This document shows positions 32,885 through 41,959 of a stretch of DNA of 64,000 bases, piece by piece. The position numbers and the translations under genes are program-made. The stretch spans positions 1 to 64,000 of the forward strand of contig JAZOSU010000007.1 of NCBI GenBank assembly GCA_045657265.1. Reading direction: 5' to 3'. The first letter of the stretch is position 1. Every line of letters begins with the position of its first letter. Below the pieces are notes generated by a model. It was given only the letters and a program-made list of their open reading frames with translations. It was not told the DNA's origin and searched no databases. Source of the DNA: RGIG9041 sp045657265. GTDB taxonomy: Bacteria; Bacillota; Clostridia; Oscillospirales; QAKW01.

Positions 32885-32905
32885 CGATTTACAGAGGAAT
32901 ATAAT

Positions 32906-33997
32906 ATGAACTTTTATATGCCAACCAAAATGGTCATAGGAAAAGACTGTATTAAAAGCAACAAGAATTTACTTACTCCTTTAGGAAAAAAAGCAGTTAT
33001 TGTAACAGGAAAAAGCTCTGCCAAAAAATGCGGTGCGCTTGATGACGTAATCTGCACACTCACCGAGCTTTCCATTGAATACAAAATTTATGACAACATT
33101 AGACAAAATCCAACTATTGAAAGTTGTATAGAAGCAGGAGCTCTTTCAAAAGAATTTGGCGCTGATTTTATAATCGGTATCGGCGGTGGCTCTCCCTTGG
33201 ATGCTTCTAAAGCCGTTGCGGTTTTTGCAACAAACGAAATTAGCGAAAGTGATTTTTATGCTCTTAGATGGCCAAACTCTCCCCTGCCCGTTGTTGCGGT
33301 AGGCACTACTGCAGGAACCGGTTCTGAGGTTACACAGGTTGCAGTAATTACCAATTCAGACGGTATGAAAAAGAGCGTACGTCACGAGCTTTCATTCCCT
33401 GTAATTGCCTTTGGCGATGCAAAGTACACTCTTTCATTAGACGACAGATTCACAAGGTCAACTGCGGCAGACGCTCTTGCCCACTGCGTTGAAAGTTATT
33501 TCAATGAAACTGCCACAGACCTTTCAAGGATTTTCGCTTTAAGAGGAACAGAAATTCTTGTTAAGGTTATGAAAGATATCTGCAGTGGAAAAGAAATTAA
33601 TTTTTCTATGAGAGAAGATTTATACAAAGCTTCTTTATATGGAGGTCTTGCGATTTCCGTTACAGGGACTAATTTCCCCCACGCAATGAGTTATTTCTTA
33701 TCAGAAAATCACGGCATACCTCACGGCGCCGCCTGTGCTTTCTATCTCCCTGAATTTATTGATTACAACAAAAATGCGGCTCCGGAATTATCTGATGAGT
33801 TTTTCTCTTTTCTTTCTTCTGATTCTGAAAGTTTCAAAAAAATCATAGTTGATTTTTCTCCGAAGGTAGACGTAAAATTAACTTCAGAGCAAAAAACAGA
33901 ATTAAATCCACGTTGGATAAACAACAGTTGTCTGAAAAAATGCATAGCTGGAATAACTCCTGAATTTTTACAAAATATGATAAACAAACTATTTTAG
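32906..33997 (+). CDS. Iron-containing alcohol dehydrogenase
   Basis: This 363-aa NAD(P)-dependent group III dehydrogenase has the GGGSPLDASKA cofactor loop (about 93), and metal-ligand regions GDAKYT (Asp), ALAHCVESY, NFPHAMSY and HGIPHG (His). These are the expected Asp and three His. The substrate cannot be read from the sequence; butanol, 1,3-propanediol or other short alcohol/aldehyde reactions are all possible. The C-terminal part is somewhat shorter than in the 380-390-aa members. Confidence 0.9.
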   Translation: MNFYMPTKMVIGKDCIKSNKNLLTPLGKKAVIVTGKSSAKKCGALDDVICTLTELSIEYKIYDNIRQNPTIESCIEAGALSKEFGADFIIGIGGGSPLDASKAVAVFATNEISESDFYALRWPNSPLPVVAVGTTAGTGSEVTQVAVITNSDGMKKSVRHELSFPVIAFGDAKYTLSLDDRFTRSTAADALAHCVESYFNETATDLSRIFALRGTEILVKVMKDICSGKEINFSMREDLYKASLYGGLAISVTGTNFPHAMSYFLSENHGIPHGAACAFYLPEFIDYNKNAAPELSDEFFSFLSSDSESFKKIIVDFSPKVDVKLTSEQKTELNPRWINNSCLKKCIAGITPEFLQNMINKLF

Positions 33998-34009
33998 GAG
34001 AATTTTAAA

Positions 34010-35212
34010 ATGAACATTATTGTTGCTCAGTCAGGCGGTCCTACATGCGCTATAAACTCATCGCTTTTAGGTGTATTCAAAGGCGGTCTTAATGCAAAAG
34101 AAATTGATATTGTTTACGGTTCACTTAACGGCATTGAAGGTATTCTCAATGACAATATCGTAAATCTTAATGAACATATAAAAACAGAAGCTGATATGGA
34201 ACTTGTCCGTCAGACTCCTGCCACTTTACTTAAATCCTGCAGATACAAACTCCCAGAAGCTGACAAACAGCCTGAAGTTTACGAAACAATCAAATCAAAT
34301 TTAGAAAAGCACGGAATCGGCGCATTTTTCTACATCGGTGGAAACGATTCAATGGATACAGTTAACAAAGTATCTGCTTATTTTAAAAAGACGGGTTGCG
34401 ATATTAAAGTTATAGGCGTTCCGAAAACAATAGACAACGATCTTATGTGCACCGACCATACTCCAGGTTTTGGTTCTGCAGCAAAATACGTTGCAACCAC
34501 CTTAAAAGAAATCGCACGTGACTGCACTGTATATAATCTCAAATCAGTTACTATTATAGAAATAATGGGAAGAGATACAGGTTGGCTTACAGCAGCTTCA
34601 TCTGTTCTTCACGCAAACGGCGAAGATGCCCCTCATCTTATCTATTTGCCGGAAGTTAAATTCTCAAAAGAAAACTTTGTTGAAGATATAACAAACGCTT
34701 TCAAAAAACAAAACACCGTAATTGTTGCAGTTTCCGAAGGTGTTCAAATGGAAAATGCCGATTTTATGAGCGGCGCTACAGACAATTTCGGTCACAAATA
34801 CCTTTCAGGTATAGGCAGATGTCTTGAAAACATTGTAAGAACAGAAATCGGTTGCAAAGTACGTTCAATTGAACTTAATCTTATGCAGCGTTGTTCCTCA
34901 CACCTTGCTTCAAAAACTGATCTTGATGAAGCTGAGATAATAGGTACAGAAGCTGTTAAAACTGCCCTTGCAGGCGGTACAGGCAAGGTTATGACATTCA
35001 AAAGAGTTTCAAATAATCCTTACAAAGTTGAAATTGAAAGCGCAAACGCAAATGAAATTGCCAATGCAATCAAATACGTTCCTACAGAATGGATTAACGA
35101 GCGCGGAAACGGTCTTACAAAAGAAGCAATAGACTACATATTACCTCTTATGCAGGGCGAAATTGACGTTAAATTTGAAGAAGGTTTGCCGAAACATTTC
35201 AAAATAGACTAA
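34010..35212 (+). CDS. pfp: Diphosphate-dependent 6-phosphofructokinase
   Basis: The enzyme phosphorylates fructose 6-phosphate, with pyrophosphate as the likely donor. The 400-aa protein has GGNDSMDT at about 105, where PPi enzymes carry Asp in place of the Gly of ATP enzymes. It also has PKTIDNDL with the Lys typical of PPi use, and MGRDTGWL. GGAG precedes the ATG; it starts 12 bp after the dehydrogenase. PPi use would save ATP and make the step reversible. Confidence 0.9.
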   Translation: MNIIVAQSGGPTCAINSSLLGVFKGGLNAKEIDIVYGSLNGIEGILNDNIVNLNEHIKTEADMELVRQTPATLLKSCRYKLPEADKQPEVYETIKSNLEKHGIGAFFYIGGNDSMDTVNKVSAYFKKTGCDIKVIGVPKTIDNDLMCTDHTPGFGSAAKYVATTLKEIARDCTVYNLKSVTIIEIMGRDTGWLTAASSVLHANGEDAPHLIYLPEVKFSKENFVEDITNAFKKQNTVIVAVSEGVQMENADFMSGATDNFGHKYLSGIGRCLENIVRTEIGCKVRSIELNLMQRCSSHLASKTDLDEAEIIGTEAVKTALAGGTGKVMTFKRVSNNPYKVEIESANANEIANAIKYVPTEWINERGNGLTKEAIDYILPLMQGEIDVKFEEGLPKHFKID

Positions 35213-35221
35213 AATACAAAA

Positions 35222-35255
35222 AATAAGCGTAAAGCAATATTGCTTTACGCTTATT
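35222..35255. terminator. Bidirectional terminator between pfp and the lipoprotein gene
   Basis: A 15-bp perfect stem (35222-35236 with 35241-35255) is flanked by A and T runs. Confidence 0.9.
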
Positions 35256-35256
35256 T

Positions 35257-36048
35257 TTATGCAACAGGAAGATATACGCTATATAATGCGTTGACAGTTC
35301 CCTCTTTGAACACCGTAACTATTTTAAGTTCGTTACCGCTAAGAAGTAAAACAGACGGTTTTCCGTTACCGTCAAGGTCTGCAAAAAATGGCATCACATC
35401 ACAGGGTGATTTTTCAAAATCGGAAAACAGCACATTCTTGCCAAGTGTACCCGACATCATAACAAGCAAAGTATAGTCATCTGTCTTTGCTTTTACAAAA
35501 GCTTCGTTTGTTCCGTCCGTATCAAGATCTGTTTCCCACACCTTCACTGATTCTATCGGCATTTCACCAAGATTATCTTTAAAGCTTTCTTTAATAAACT
35601 CCAGATATTCCGAAGGTGCTTTGTTTTTTTCATCATATTCCATTATTCGCAAGTCCGGATAAAGTCTCCAATTACCTGAAAGAGCAAGTGTTTCATAAGG
35701 ATTTTTGGCGTTTTTCTTAAAATCCTCATAAGTATCTGCACCGATATTAAAACCGTTGTTATCAAAATATGTAAAAGTCTTTTGCTTTACACCATCGTCG
35801 TTTTCAAGGATATTATTGAGGTTATAATAGTAGACATCACCTGCCAGAGATAGCTTTCCGTTATCGGTATAAGCTACGGGAACAGGGCCTTTATCGGTTA
35901 TAATATAGACACCATTAATACCATCGGTGTTTGTATTTTCATATGTGGCTTTATCCTCCGCATTACTTTTTGGCTCTATATTGTTTTTTGAACAAGATAC
36001 GCTCATTGCAAGTACTAATATCAGCAGTAATATATGTTTCAGTTTCAT
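35257..36048 (-). CDS. Lipoprotein of unknown function
   Basis: This 263-aa protein has a signal peptide with a lipobox (AMSVSC, Cys at about 19). The mature part contains two short Asp-rich loops, DLDTDGTNEA (about 180) and DLDGNGKPS (about 230), which look like FG-GAP or calcium-binding turns of beta-propeller repeats. The ATG at 36048 has AAAGGAG upstream; an earlier ATG at 36078 lacks a site. It is a likely Lgt substrate. No function assigned. Confidence 0.75.
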   Translation of the reverse strand: MKLKHILLLILVLAMSVSCSKNNIEPKSNAEDKATYENTNTDGINGVYIITDKGPVPVAYTDNGKLSLAGDVYYYNLNNILENDDGVKQKTFTYFDNNGFNIGADTYEDFKKNAKNPYETLALSGNWRLYPDLRIMEYDEKNKAPSEYLEFIKESFKDNLGEMPIESVKVWETDLDTDGTNEAFVKAKTDDYTLLVMMSGTLGKNVLFSDFEKSPCDVMPFFADLDGNGKPSVLLLSGNELKIVTVFKEGTVNALYSVYLPVA

Positions 36049-36105
36049 TTTACAAGCTCCTTTGGATTTATTATTCATTAATTTATATTACAAATCCAAT
36101 AAAAA

Positions 36106-36133
36106 AATGCACCGAAAATAAATTCGGTGCATT
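36106..36133 (-). terminator. Terminator after groEL
   Basis: An 11-bp stem (36106-36116 with 36123-36133) flanked by A/T runs lies 23 bp after groEL. Confidence 0.88.
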
Positions 36134-36155
36134 TTTTATTAATAAGCGTTGTTTT

Positions 36156-37805
36156 TTAATACATTCCGCCCATGCCGCCGCCCATCTGGCTCATAGCTGC
36201 AGCTGCCTGAGCTGCATCTGCGGCAGGGTCTTTGATATCAGCTACAAGGCTTTCTGTTGTAAGAACAGTAGATGCAACTGATGCTGCGTTTTGGAGTGCA
36301 GAACGTGTAACCTTAGTAGGATCAACGATACCTGCTTCAAACATATTACAGTAAACTTCTGCAAAAGCATCAAAACCGTAATCTGATTTATCGTTTTTGA
36401 TAATATTATCAAGAATAACTGAGCCTTCAAGACCGCAGTTGATAGCTATCTGACGAACAGGTTCTTCAAGTGCTTTAATAACAATATCAATACCTGTTTT
36501 CTCATCACCTGTTGATTGTTCTGAAAGTTTGATTATTTCAGGGATAGCTTTGATATAAGCTGTACCGCCGCCTGCAACGATACCCTCTTCAACAGCTGCT
36601 TTTGTTGCTGCAAGAGCATCTTCTACGCGGAGTTTTTTCTCTTTCATTTCTGTTTCTGTTGCAGCACCTACTTTAATAACTGCAACACCGCCTGCGAGTT
36701 TTGCAAGACGTTCTTCTAATTTTTCTCTGTCAAAATCAGAAGATGTTGTTTCTATTGCATTACGGATCTGAGCAACACGTGAATCAATTTTTTCAGGTGT
36801 TCCGAAACCGCCTACGATAGTTGTATTTTCTTTGGTTACTTTAATCTGATTTGCACGACCGAGCATATCAATTGTAGCTTCTTTAAGGTCAAGACCTACT
36901 TCTTCTGATATAACCTGACCGCCAGTAAGAATTGCAATATCCTGAAGCATTTCTTTACGTCTGTCACCAAATCCGGGAGCTTTTACTGCAACGCAGGAGA
37001 ATGTACCGCGGATTTTGTTTACGATAAGTGTAGCAAGTGCTTCACCTTCGATATCTTCTGCAATAATTACAAGTTTCTTACCTGCCTGTACGATTTGTTC
37101 CAAAACAGGAAGTATTTCCTGAATGTTTGTGATTTTCTTGTCTGTGATAAGAATGAATGCATCGTCAACAACAGCTTCCATTTTATCAGCATCTGTAACC
37201 ATATAAGGTGTGATATAACCACGATCAAACTGCATACCTTCAACAACGTCACAATGTGTTTCCGCTGTTTTTGATTCTTCAACAGTTATAACACCGTCGG
37301 TTTTTACTTTTTCCATAGCTTCTGCAATAAGTTTACCTACGGCTTCATCTGAAGATGAAACTGTTGCAACTCTTGCTATATCATCAGTACCATTGATTTT
37401 CTGTGAGTTTGCAATAACTACTTCAACTGTTCTGTCAACAGCTTTTTTGATACCGCGTCTGAGTATCATAGGATTAGCACCTGCAGCAACGTTTTTGACA
37501 CCTTCACGAATAAGTGCCTGTGCAAGAAGTGTTGCGGTTGTTGTGCCGTCACCTGCTGTATCGTTTGTTTTTGTAGAAACTTCTTTAACAAGCTGAGCGC
37601 CCATATTTTCAAAAGCATCATCAAGCTCGATTTCTTTAGCTATCGTAACACCGTCATTTGTTATCAGCGGTGCGCCGAATTTTTTATCAAGAGCTACGTT
37701 TCTTCCTTTAGGACCAAGTGTTATTTTAACTGTATTTGCAAGTTTATCAACACCAGCCTGCAAAGCTTTTCTGGCATCTTCGCCGTAAATTATCTTCTTA
37801 GCCAT
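36156..37805 (-). CDS. groEL: Chaperonin GroEL (Hsp60)
   Basis: GroEL forms the double-ring folding chamber. The 549-aa protein has the ATP-site GDGTTTAT (about 86), the GGG and signature region near residue 405-416 (AAVEEGIVAGGG), and a Gly/Met tail ending MGGGMGGMY. It follows groES by 13 bp and is controlled by the CIRCE element upstream of groES. Confidence 0.98.
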   Translation of the reverse strand: MAKKIIYGEDARKALQAGVDKLANTVKITLGPKGRNVALDKKFGAPLITNDGVTIAKEIELDDAFENMGAQLVKEVSTKTNDTAGDGTTTATLLAQALIREGVKNVAAGANPMILRRGIKKAVDRTVEVVIANSQKINGTDDIARVATVSSSDEAVGKLIAEAMEKVKTDGVITVEESKTAETHCDVVEGMQFDRGYITPYMVTDADKMEAVVDDAFILITDKKITNIQEILPVLEQIVQAGKKLVIIAEDIEGEALATLIVNKIRGTFSCVAVKAPGFGDRRKEMLQDIAILTGGQVISEEVGLDLKEATIDMLGRANQIKVTKENTTIVGGFGTPEKIDSRVAQIRNAIETTSSDFDREKLEERLAKLAGGVAVIKVGAATETEMKEKKLRVEDALAATKAAVEEGIVAGGGTAYIKAIPEIIKLSEQSTGDEKTGIDIVIKALEEPVRQIAINCGLEGSVILDNIIKNDKSDYGFDAFAEVYCNMFEAGIVDPTKVTRSALQNAASVASTVLTTESLVADIKDPAADAAQAAAAMSQMGGGMGGMY

Positions 37806-37818
37806 AATATTTTTCTCC

Positions 37819-38103
37819 TTATTCTACTATAGCAAGTATATCGCCTTGTCTTACGATTATATACTCTTCACCATCAATTTTTATTTCAGTTCCGCTATAT
37901 TTACTTGTAACTACTTTATCTCCGGTTTTAACTGTCATTTTAATTTCAACACCGTCTACTATTCCGCCGGGGCCAACTTCAACGACCTGAGCGATCTGTG
38001 GTTTTTCTTTTGCGGCAGCTGTTAAAATAATACCGCTGTTTGTTGTTTCTTCAGCTTCAACCATTTTGACTACTACTCTATCTGCAAGTGGTTTGAGTTT
38101 CAT
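37819..38103 (-). CDS. groES: Co-chaperonin GroES
   Basis: GroES is the 94-aa lid of GroEL. MKLKPLADRVVVK and the mobile-loop region TTNSGIILTAAAKEKPQ are visible. The CIRCE operator lies between its promoter and start. Confidence 0.97.
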   Translation of the reverse strand: MKLKPLADRVVVKMVEAEETTNSGIILTAAAKEKPQIAQVVEVGPGGIVDGVEIKMTVKTGDKVVTSKYSGTEIKIDGEEYIIVRQGDILAIVE

Positions 38104-38130
38104 TATTTATTTCCTCCTGAATTAACATTT

Positions 38131-38157
38131 TTAGCACTCTTGTTTATTGAGTGCTAA
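38131..38157 (-). promoter_or_regulatory. CIRCE operator (HrcA binding site)
   Basis: TTAGCACTC-N9-GAGTGCTAA is a perfect match to CIRCE. The HrcA repressor is encoded at the right end of this window, so groESL should be repressed by HrcA and induced by heat. Confidence 0.98.
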
Positions 38158-38160
38158 TAT

Positions 38161-38188
38161 ATGATATCACAAATAAAACATTTTGCAA
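38161..38188 (-). promoter_or_regulatory. groESL promoter
   Basis: TTGCAA (38183-38188), 16 bp, TATCAT (38161-38166) on the minus strand, just upstream of CIRCE. Confidence 0.75.
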
Positions 38189-38216
38189 TAGTTTTTTAAA
38201 ATTTTTTCAAATTTAA

Positions 38217-38245
38217 TTGCAATAAGTGAAAAAAAGTGGTAAAAT
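38217..38245 (+). promoter_or_regulatory. Promoter of the AraC-type regulator
   Basis: TTGCAA (38217-38222), 17 bp, TAAAAT (38240-38245). Confidence 0.65.
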
Positions 38246-38281
38246 CAATAAAAATTCACACTAAAAGGTTGAAATACACGC

Positions 38282-39082
38282 ATGAGAGAAATCACCAAAA
38301 GTCTTGCAGAAAGTACAAATAAGTTATTTGCCGTTGAGCTTTGCGGCACGTCTTACTGCGACGAGCATTACAAGGTTAAAAGAGAAAATCCTAAGGTACA
38401 CAAATTTGCATACGTAATATCCGGCAAAGGTACAATCATAACTCAAAATGGAAAAGAAACCTGTGAAACCTGTGACGTTTTTTATCTCCCTGCAGGAATT
38501 AATCACGAATACAGAACAGATGGTAAAGACACCTGGACACACATATGGTTCAGCGTTAAAGGAGAGCTTGTTGATTCTCTTGTTAAAATTTACGGACTTG
38601 ACACTCAGAGGGTATTTAAAAATTGCCGTGTCTTCAGTTTATTCGATGAATTTGTAAGAAACATCAACAGTATGATAGACAGAAAAGAAGCTGAGCGTGA
38701 CAATGCTGTAATTATGCACAAAATCATCACTGAAATGCACGAATGTACAGCTTCTGTCGGCCCTGAGTTTTCCGACGATGCTACTACTTTAAAAGAGTTT
38801 CTTGACAACAACTATACTAAAACCGTAAGCAACAAAGAACTTTCCGAGCTTATAGGGAAATCAGAATCACAAACAATAAGGATATTTAAAAAGGCGTTTA
38901 ACAAAACGCCTTACGATTATTCGCTTGAAAGAAAACTTGTTGCCGCCAAGCAAATGCTTAAAAACACAGCTATGCCTATACGCGATATTTCTTACACTCT
39001 CGGATTTACAAACGAGCATTATTTTTCAAGTTGTTTTAAAAATCACGAGGGTATAACCCCTCTCAAATACCGCAAAAATTAA
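38282..39082 (+). CDS. AraC family transcriptional regulator
   Basis: This 266-aa regulator has an N-terminal cupin-like sensor domain (about 20-140, with the FAYVISGKG and PAGINHEY motifs) and a C-terminal double helix-turn-helix (about 170-266, including NKTPYDYSLERKL and DISYTLGFTNEHYFSSCFK). Such proteins usually respond to a sugar or other small ligand. No transport or sugar operon is adjacent, so its targets are unknown. Its stop codon abuts that of rodA. Confidence 0.9.
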   Translation: MREITKSLAESTNKLFAVELCGTSYCDEHYKVKRENPKVHKFAYVISGKGTIITQNGKETCETCDVFYLPAGINHEYRTDGKDTWTHIWFSVKGELVDSLVKIYGLDTQRVFKNCRVFSLFDEFVRNINSMIDRKEAERDNAVIMHKIITEMHECTASVGPEFSDDATTLKEFLDNNYTKTVSNKELSELIGKSESQTIRIFKKAFNKTPYDYSLERKLVAAKQMLKNTAMPIRDISYTLGFTNEHYFSSCFKNHEGITPLKYRKN

Positions 39083-40198
39083 TTATTTTCTGAAAAATCC
39101 GCCTTTACGATGAGAATCGACTGACATTACAAGACCCATAAGACATACAGAGGATAGCATTGACGAGCCTCCGTAACTAAAGAACGGAAGAGTTATACCT
39201 ATTACGGGTAAAAGCCCAAGACACATTCCTATATTTTCCGCCGCCTGAAAAATAAATACTGCGGCAACACCTGAACATACAAGCATTCCTGTAAAATCAC
39301 GTGAATTTTTTGCACAGTAAAGAACTCTTATAATAATTGCAAGTACAAGAGCAAGAATAACCATACTTCCGAAAAATCCAAGTTCCTCCCCTGCTACAGA
39401 AAAAATAAAGTCTGTTTGTTTGGCCGGAAGAACGCTGTACTGCGTCTGCACACCTTCAAAAAGTCCGGAACCTGATATACCGCCCGAACCTAAAGCTATC
39501 TTACTCTGTATAGTATGATATCCGTAACCGAGCGGATCGAGAGTTGGGTCATAAACTGCGAGAATACGCATCTGTTGATATTCTGACAGGTTATTGAAAA
39601 CAAGCGGTGCCGCTGCGGCAATAAAAACCCCGCCTATTATGAAATAGAGTCTATGAAGTCCTGCGGCAAACATCATTACAACAAATGTAAACAAAAAGAC
39701 AAGTCCCGTACCAAGATCGCCTTCCATCATAATAAGCGCAAAAATTACGCCGAAATGAAGTCCCAGCGGAATTATTGCTCTGGGGTAGTTGATATATTCT
39801 TTTACCATATTTATATGCGAAGCAAAGGTTAAAATAAAACCTACCTTTACAAATTCGGAAGGCTGAATACTGACAGGTCCTAAAATTATCCAGTTTTTAT
39901 TACCGTAAACTTCAGTACCTACAATCAAAGTCAGCACAAGAATAAATATACAGCCGGCATAAATAAACTTGTTCAAAGAAACGAGATTTTCCACGTCAAT
40001 AAGCAGAATAATCGCGGTCGCGGCAAGACCAATAAGCATCGCGGCAAGTTGAACCACAACATATTTCTTTGTATTGAAACTTGCAGTTGCTGAAGCTATC
40101 AGTGTAAGTCCGAACACGGAAGATGACACGCAAAGAGAAAGCAGAATTAAATCTACTTTTTCAAAAATATATCCAAAAAATGAAAATATCTTATGCAT
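39083..40198 (-). CDS. rodA: RodA/FtsW/SpoVE family peptidoglycan polymerase
   Basis: SEDS-family glycosyltransferase polymerising lipid II. The 371-aa protein has ten predicted helices, the QPSEFVKVGF motif (about 112), the large extracytoplasmic loop with QSKIALGSGGISG and a late PVIGITLPFFSYGGSS motif. The length and the PFFSYGGS form favour RodA, but FtsW or SpoVE cannot be fully excluded. Its stop directly abuts the convergent AraC gene with no gap. Confidence 0.88.
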   Translation of the reverse strand: MHKIFSFFGYIFEKVDLILLSLCVSSSVFGLTLIASATASFNTKKYVVVQLAAMLIGLAATAIILLIDVENLVSLNKFIYAGCIFILVLTLIVGTEVYGNKNWIILGPVSIQPSEFVKVGFILTFASHINMVKEYINYPRAIIPLGLHFGVIFALIMMEGDLGTGLVFLFTFVVMMFAAGLHRLYFIIGGVFIAAAAPLVFNNLSEYQQMRILAVYDPTLDPLGYGYHTIQSKIALGSGGISGSGLFEGVQTQYSVLPAKQTDFIFSVAGEELGFFGSMVILALVLAIIIRVLYCAKNSRDFTGMLVCSGVAAVFIFQAAENIGMCLGLLPVIGITLPFFSYGGSSMLSSVCLMGLVMSVDSHRKGGFFRK

Positions 40199-40230
40199 TT
40201 TTTTACCTTCCTTTCAAAAACTTCACAAAT

Positions 40231-40259
40231 ATTATATATAACCTCAAAACAAAATACAA
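40231..40259 (-). promoter_or_regulatory. rodA promoter
   Basis: TTGTAT (40254-40259), 17 bp, TATAAT (40231-40236) on the minus strand, divergent from the tsaE promoter. Confidence 0.7.
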
Positions 40260-40267
40260 GTACAACC

Positions 40268-40296
40268 TTGAAAAGAAAAAATTGTACTGTTATAAT
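40268..40296 (+). promoter_or_regulatory. tsaE operon promoter
   Basis: TTGAAA (40268-40273), 17 bp, TATAAT (40291-40296). Confidence 0.85.
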
Positions 40297-40327
40297 GAAT
40301 GTTAAAAAAACAGAATATGGAGTAAAA

Positions 40328-40741
40328 ATGGAAAAAATACTCAAAAATCTTGAAGATACAGAGCTTGTAGCAAAAGAATTTGCAAAAACTCTGACAAAGC
40401 CTGTTATAGTTGCTTTCACAGGACAGCTTGGTGCAGGCAAAACTACTTTTATAAAATACTTATGCAAAGAGCTTGGCTATAACGGAATTGTAACCAGTCC
40501 TACTTTTGCTATTATGAACGAATATCAGGGCAGGTTGCCTATATATCATTACGATATGTACAGACTTAACGGTGCCGACGCATTATACGACATTGGATTT
40601 TATGATTTTGTCGATTCAGGTATTTCTCTTATTGAATGGAGCGAAAACGTCGCAGACGGATTAGAGGGAGAAATCATAAACATAGATATGTCATATTGTC
40701 AAGACGGAAGAAAAATAATCATTTCGGAGAACAAAAAATGA
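40328..40741 (+). CDS. tsaE: tRNA t6A synthesis ATPase TsaE
   Basis: TsaE is the ATPase partner of TsaB-TsaD in threonylcarbamoylation of A37 in ANN-decoding tRNAs. The 137-aa protein has a Walker A GQLGAGKTTF (about 37-46) and a SPTFAIMNEY motif. The ATG at 40328 sits behind TGGAG. Its stop overlaps the tsaB start (ATGA). Confidence 0.95.
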   Translation: MEKILKNLEDTELVAKEFAKTLTKPVIVAFTGQLGAGKTTFIKYLCKELGYNGIVTSPTFAIMNEYQGRLPIYHYDMYRLNGADALYDIGFYDFVDSGISLIEWSENVADGLEGEIINIDMSYCQDGRKIIISENKK

Positions 40742-41412
40742 AATTATTAAGCATAGACGCTTCGGGAAAAACAACCGCTGTTGCAATTTCCGAAAACAAT
40801 CAGATAATTGCAGAGGAATTTTTAAACTCAGGTCTGACACATTCGCAGACTCTTTTACCTCTTGTTGACAAAACACTGAAAAAAGCATGTATCGACATTA
40901 AGGATATAGATGAGTTCGCAGTAACGTCAGGTCCCGGTTCCTTTACAGGTCTTCGAATAGGTATGGCTCTTGTTATGGGACTTTGCAATTCAAAGCCATG
41001 CAGACCTGTTCCTTCTTTGAAAGCTCTTGCATACAATCTTATTAATGAGGACGGAATAATTGTTCCTGTTATGGATGCCAGAAGAAATCAGGTGTACACA
41101 AGTTTATATAGATGTGAAAACCAAATTTTAACTCAGCTTGAGCCGGACATGGCGATATCTGTTGACGAAGTGTTGGAACGTATCGAAAAATACAAAGATT
41201 TGCCTATATGGATTTTAGGTGACGGAGCATATTTATTTGAAGGTAAAAGTCCGTACATAAAATTCCCAAGTGAAGATTTGCTTTACATAAAAGGCAGCAG
41301 CATTACTTATGCCTCCAAAGATATTACAGCTATTGATGCCAAACAATTAAAAATAACATATTTACGTCTTTCACAGGCTGAAAGAGAATTAAAGGAGCGT
41401 ACAAAAAAATGA
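40738..41412 (+). CDS. tsaB: tRNA t6A synthesis protein TsaB
   Basis: TsaB is the scaffold partner of TsaD. The 224-aa protein has the ASKHA-type starts MKLLSIDASG and SGPGSFTGLRIGM (about 66), both typical. The catalytic partner TsaD is not in the window. Confidence 0.95.
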   Translation: MKLLSIDASGKTTAVAISENNQIIAEEFLNSGLTHSQTLLPLVDKTLKKACIDIKDIDEFAVTSGPGSFTGLRIGMALVMGLCNSKPCRPVPSLKALAYNLINEDGIIVPVMDARRNQVYTSLYRCENQILTQLEPDMAISVDEVLERIEKYKDLPIWILGDGAYLFEGKSPYIKFPSEDLLYIKGSSITYASKDITAIDAKQLKITYLRLSQAERELKERTKK

Positions 41413-41858
41413 TTATAAGTATCGGTTGTGACAAAGCAGGAACACCTTTTGTTGAAAGATTTTGCAAAGAATTAGATGATAAAAACATTCAATACAAAGT
41501 TCTTTTTGACGGAAAAGAAGACGGTTGTGATTACACAGATGCAGCTTTTGCAGTAGGCAAAGACGTAGCATCAGGACAGAGTGATTTAGGAATACTCATT
41601 TGCGGAACGGGAATAGGAATGAGTATGGCGGCAAACAAAATCAAAGGAATCAGAGCTGCTGTATGTTCCGACACGTTTTCTGCAAGAATGACAAGAATAC
41701 ACAACAACGCAAACATTCTTTGTGTCGGAGCAAGAGTTATCGGCGAAGAACTTGCCGTTTGTATTCTCAATGAGTTTCTTGCAGGACAATTTGAAAAAGG
41801 CGGTCGTCACGAGCGCAGAGTAAACAAGATAATTGCTGCAGAAAACAATGAATTTTAA
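41409..41858 (+). CDS. rpiB: RpiB/LacA/LacB family sugar-phosphate isomerase
   Basis: This 149-aa protein matches ribose-5-phosphate isomerase B and related isomerases: GCDKAG at the start, the active-site Cys in GILICGTGIGMS (about 68), and a late NEF-type end. In the absence of lac genes RpiB is the best call. It overlaps tsaB by 4 bp. Confidence 0.9.
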   Translation: MIISIGCDKAGTPFVERFCKELDDKNIQYKVLFDGKEDGCDYTDAAFAVGKDVASGQSDLGILICGTGIGMSMAANKIKGIRAAVCSDTFSARMTRIHNNANILCVGARVIGEELAVCILNEFLAGQFEKGGRHERRVNKIIAAENNEF

Positions 41859-41877
41859 TTTGATATATTAGTATATT

Positions 41878-41933
41878 AATTGACTTTATTATATATTTGT
41901 GTTAGAATGACATAATATATGGTAAAGTCAATT
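41878..41933 (+). promoter_or_regulatory. gdpP promoter flanked by an 11-bp inverted repeat
   Basis: TTGACT (41880-41885), 17 bp, TAGAAT (41903-41908). AATTGACTTTA (41878-41888) and its exact complement (41923-41933) flank the promoter, the first arm covering the -35. Confidence 0.6.
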
Positions 41934-41959
41934 TCATTTTTTGGACAGATTGGAAATTT

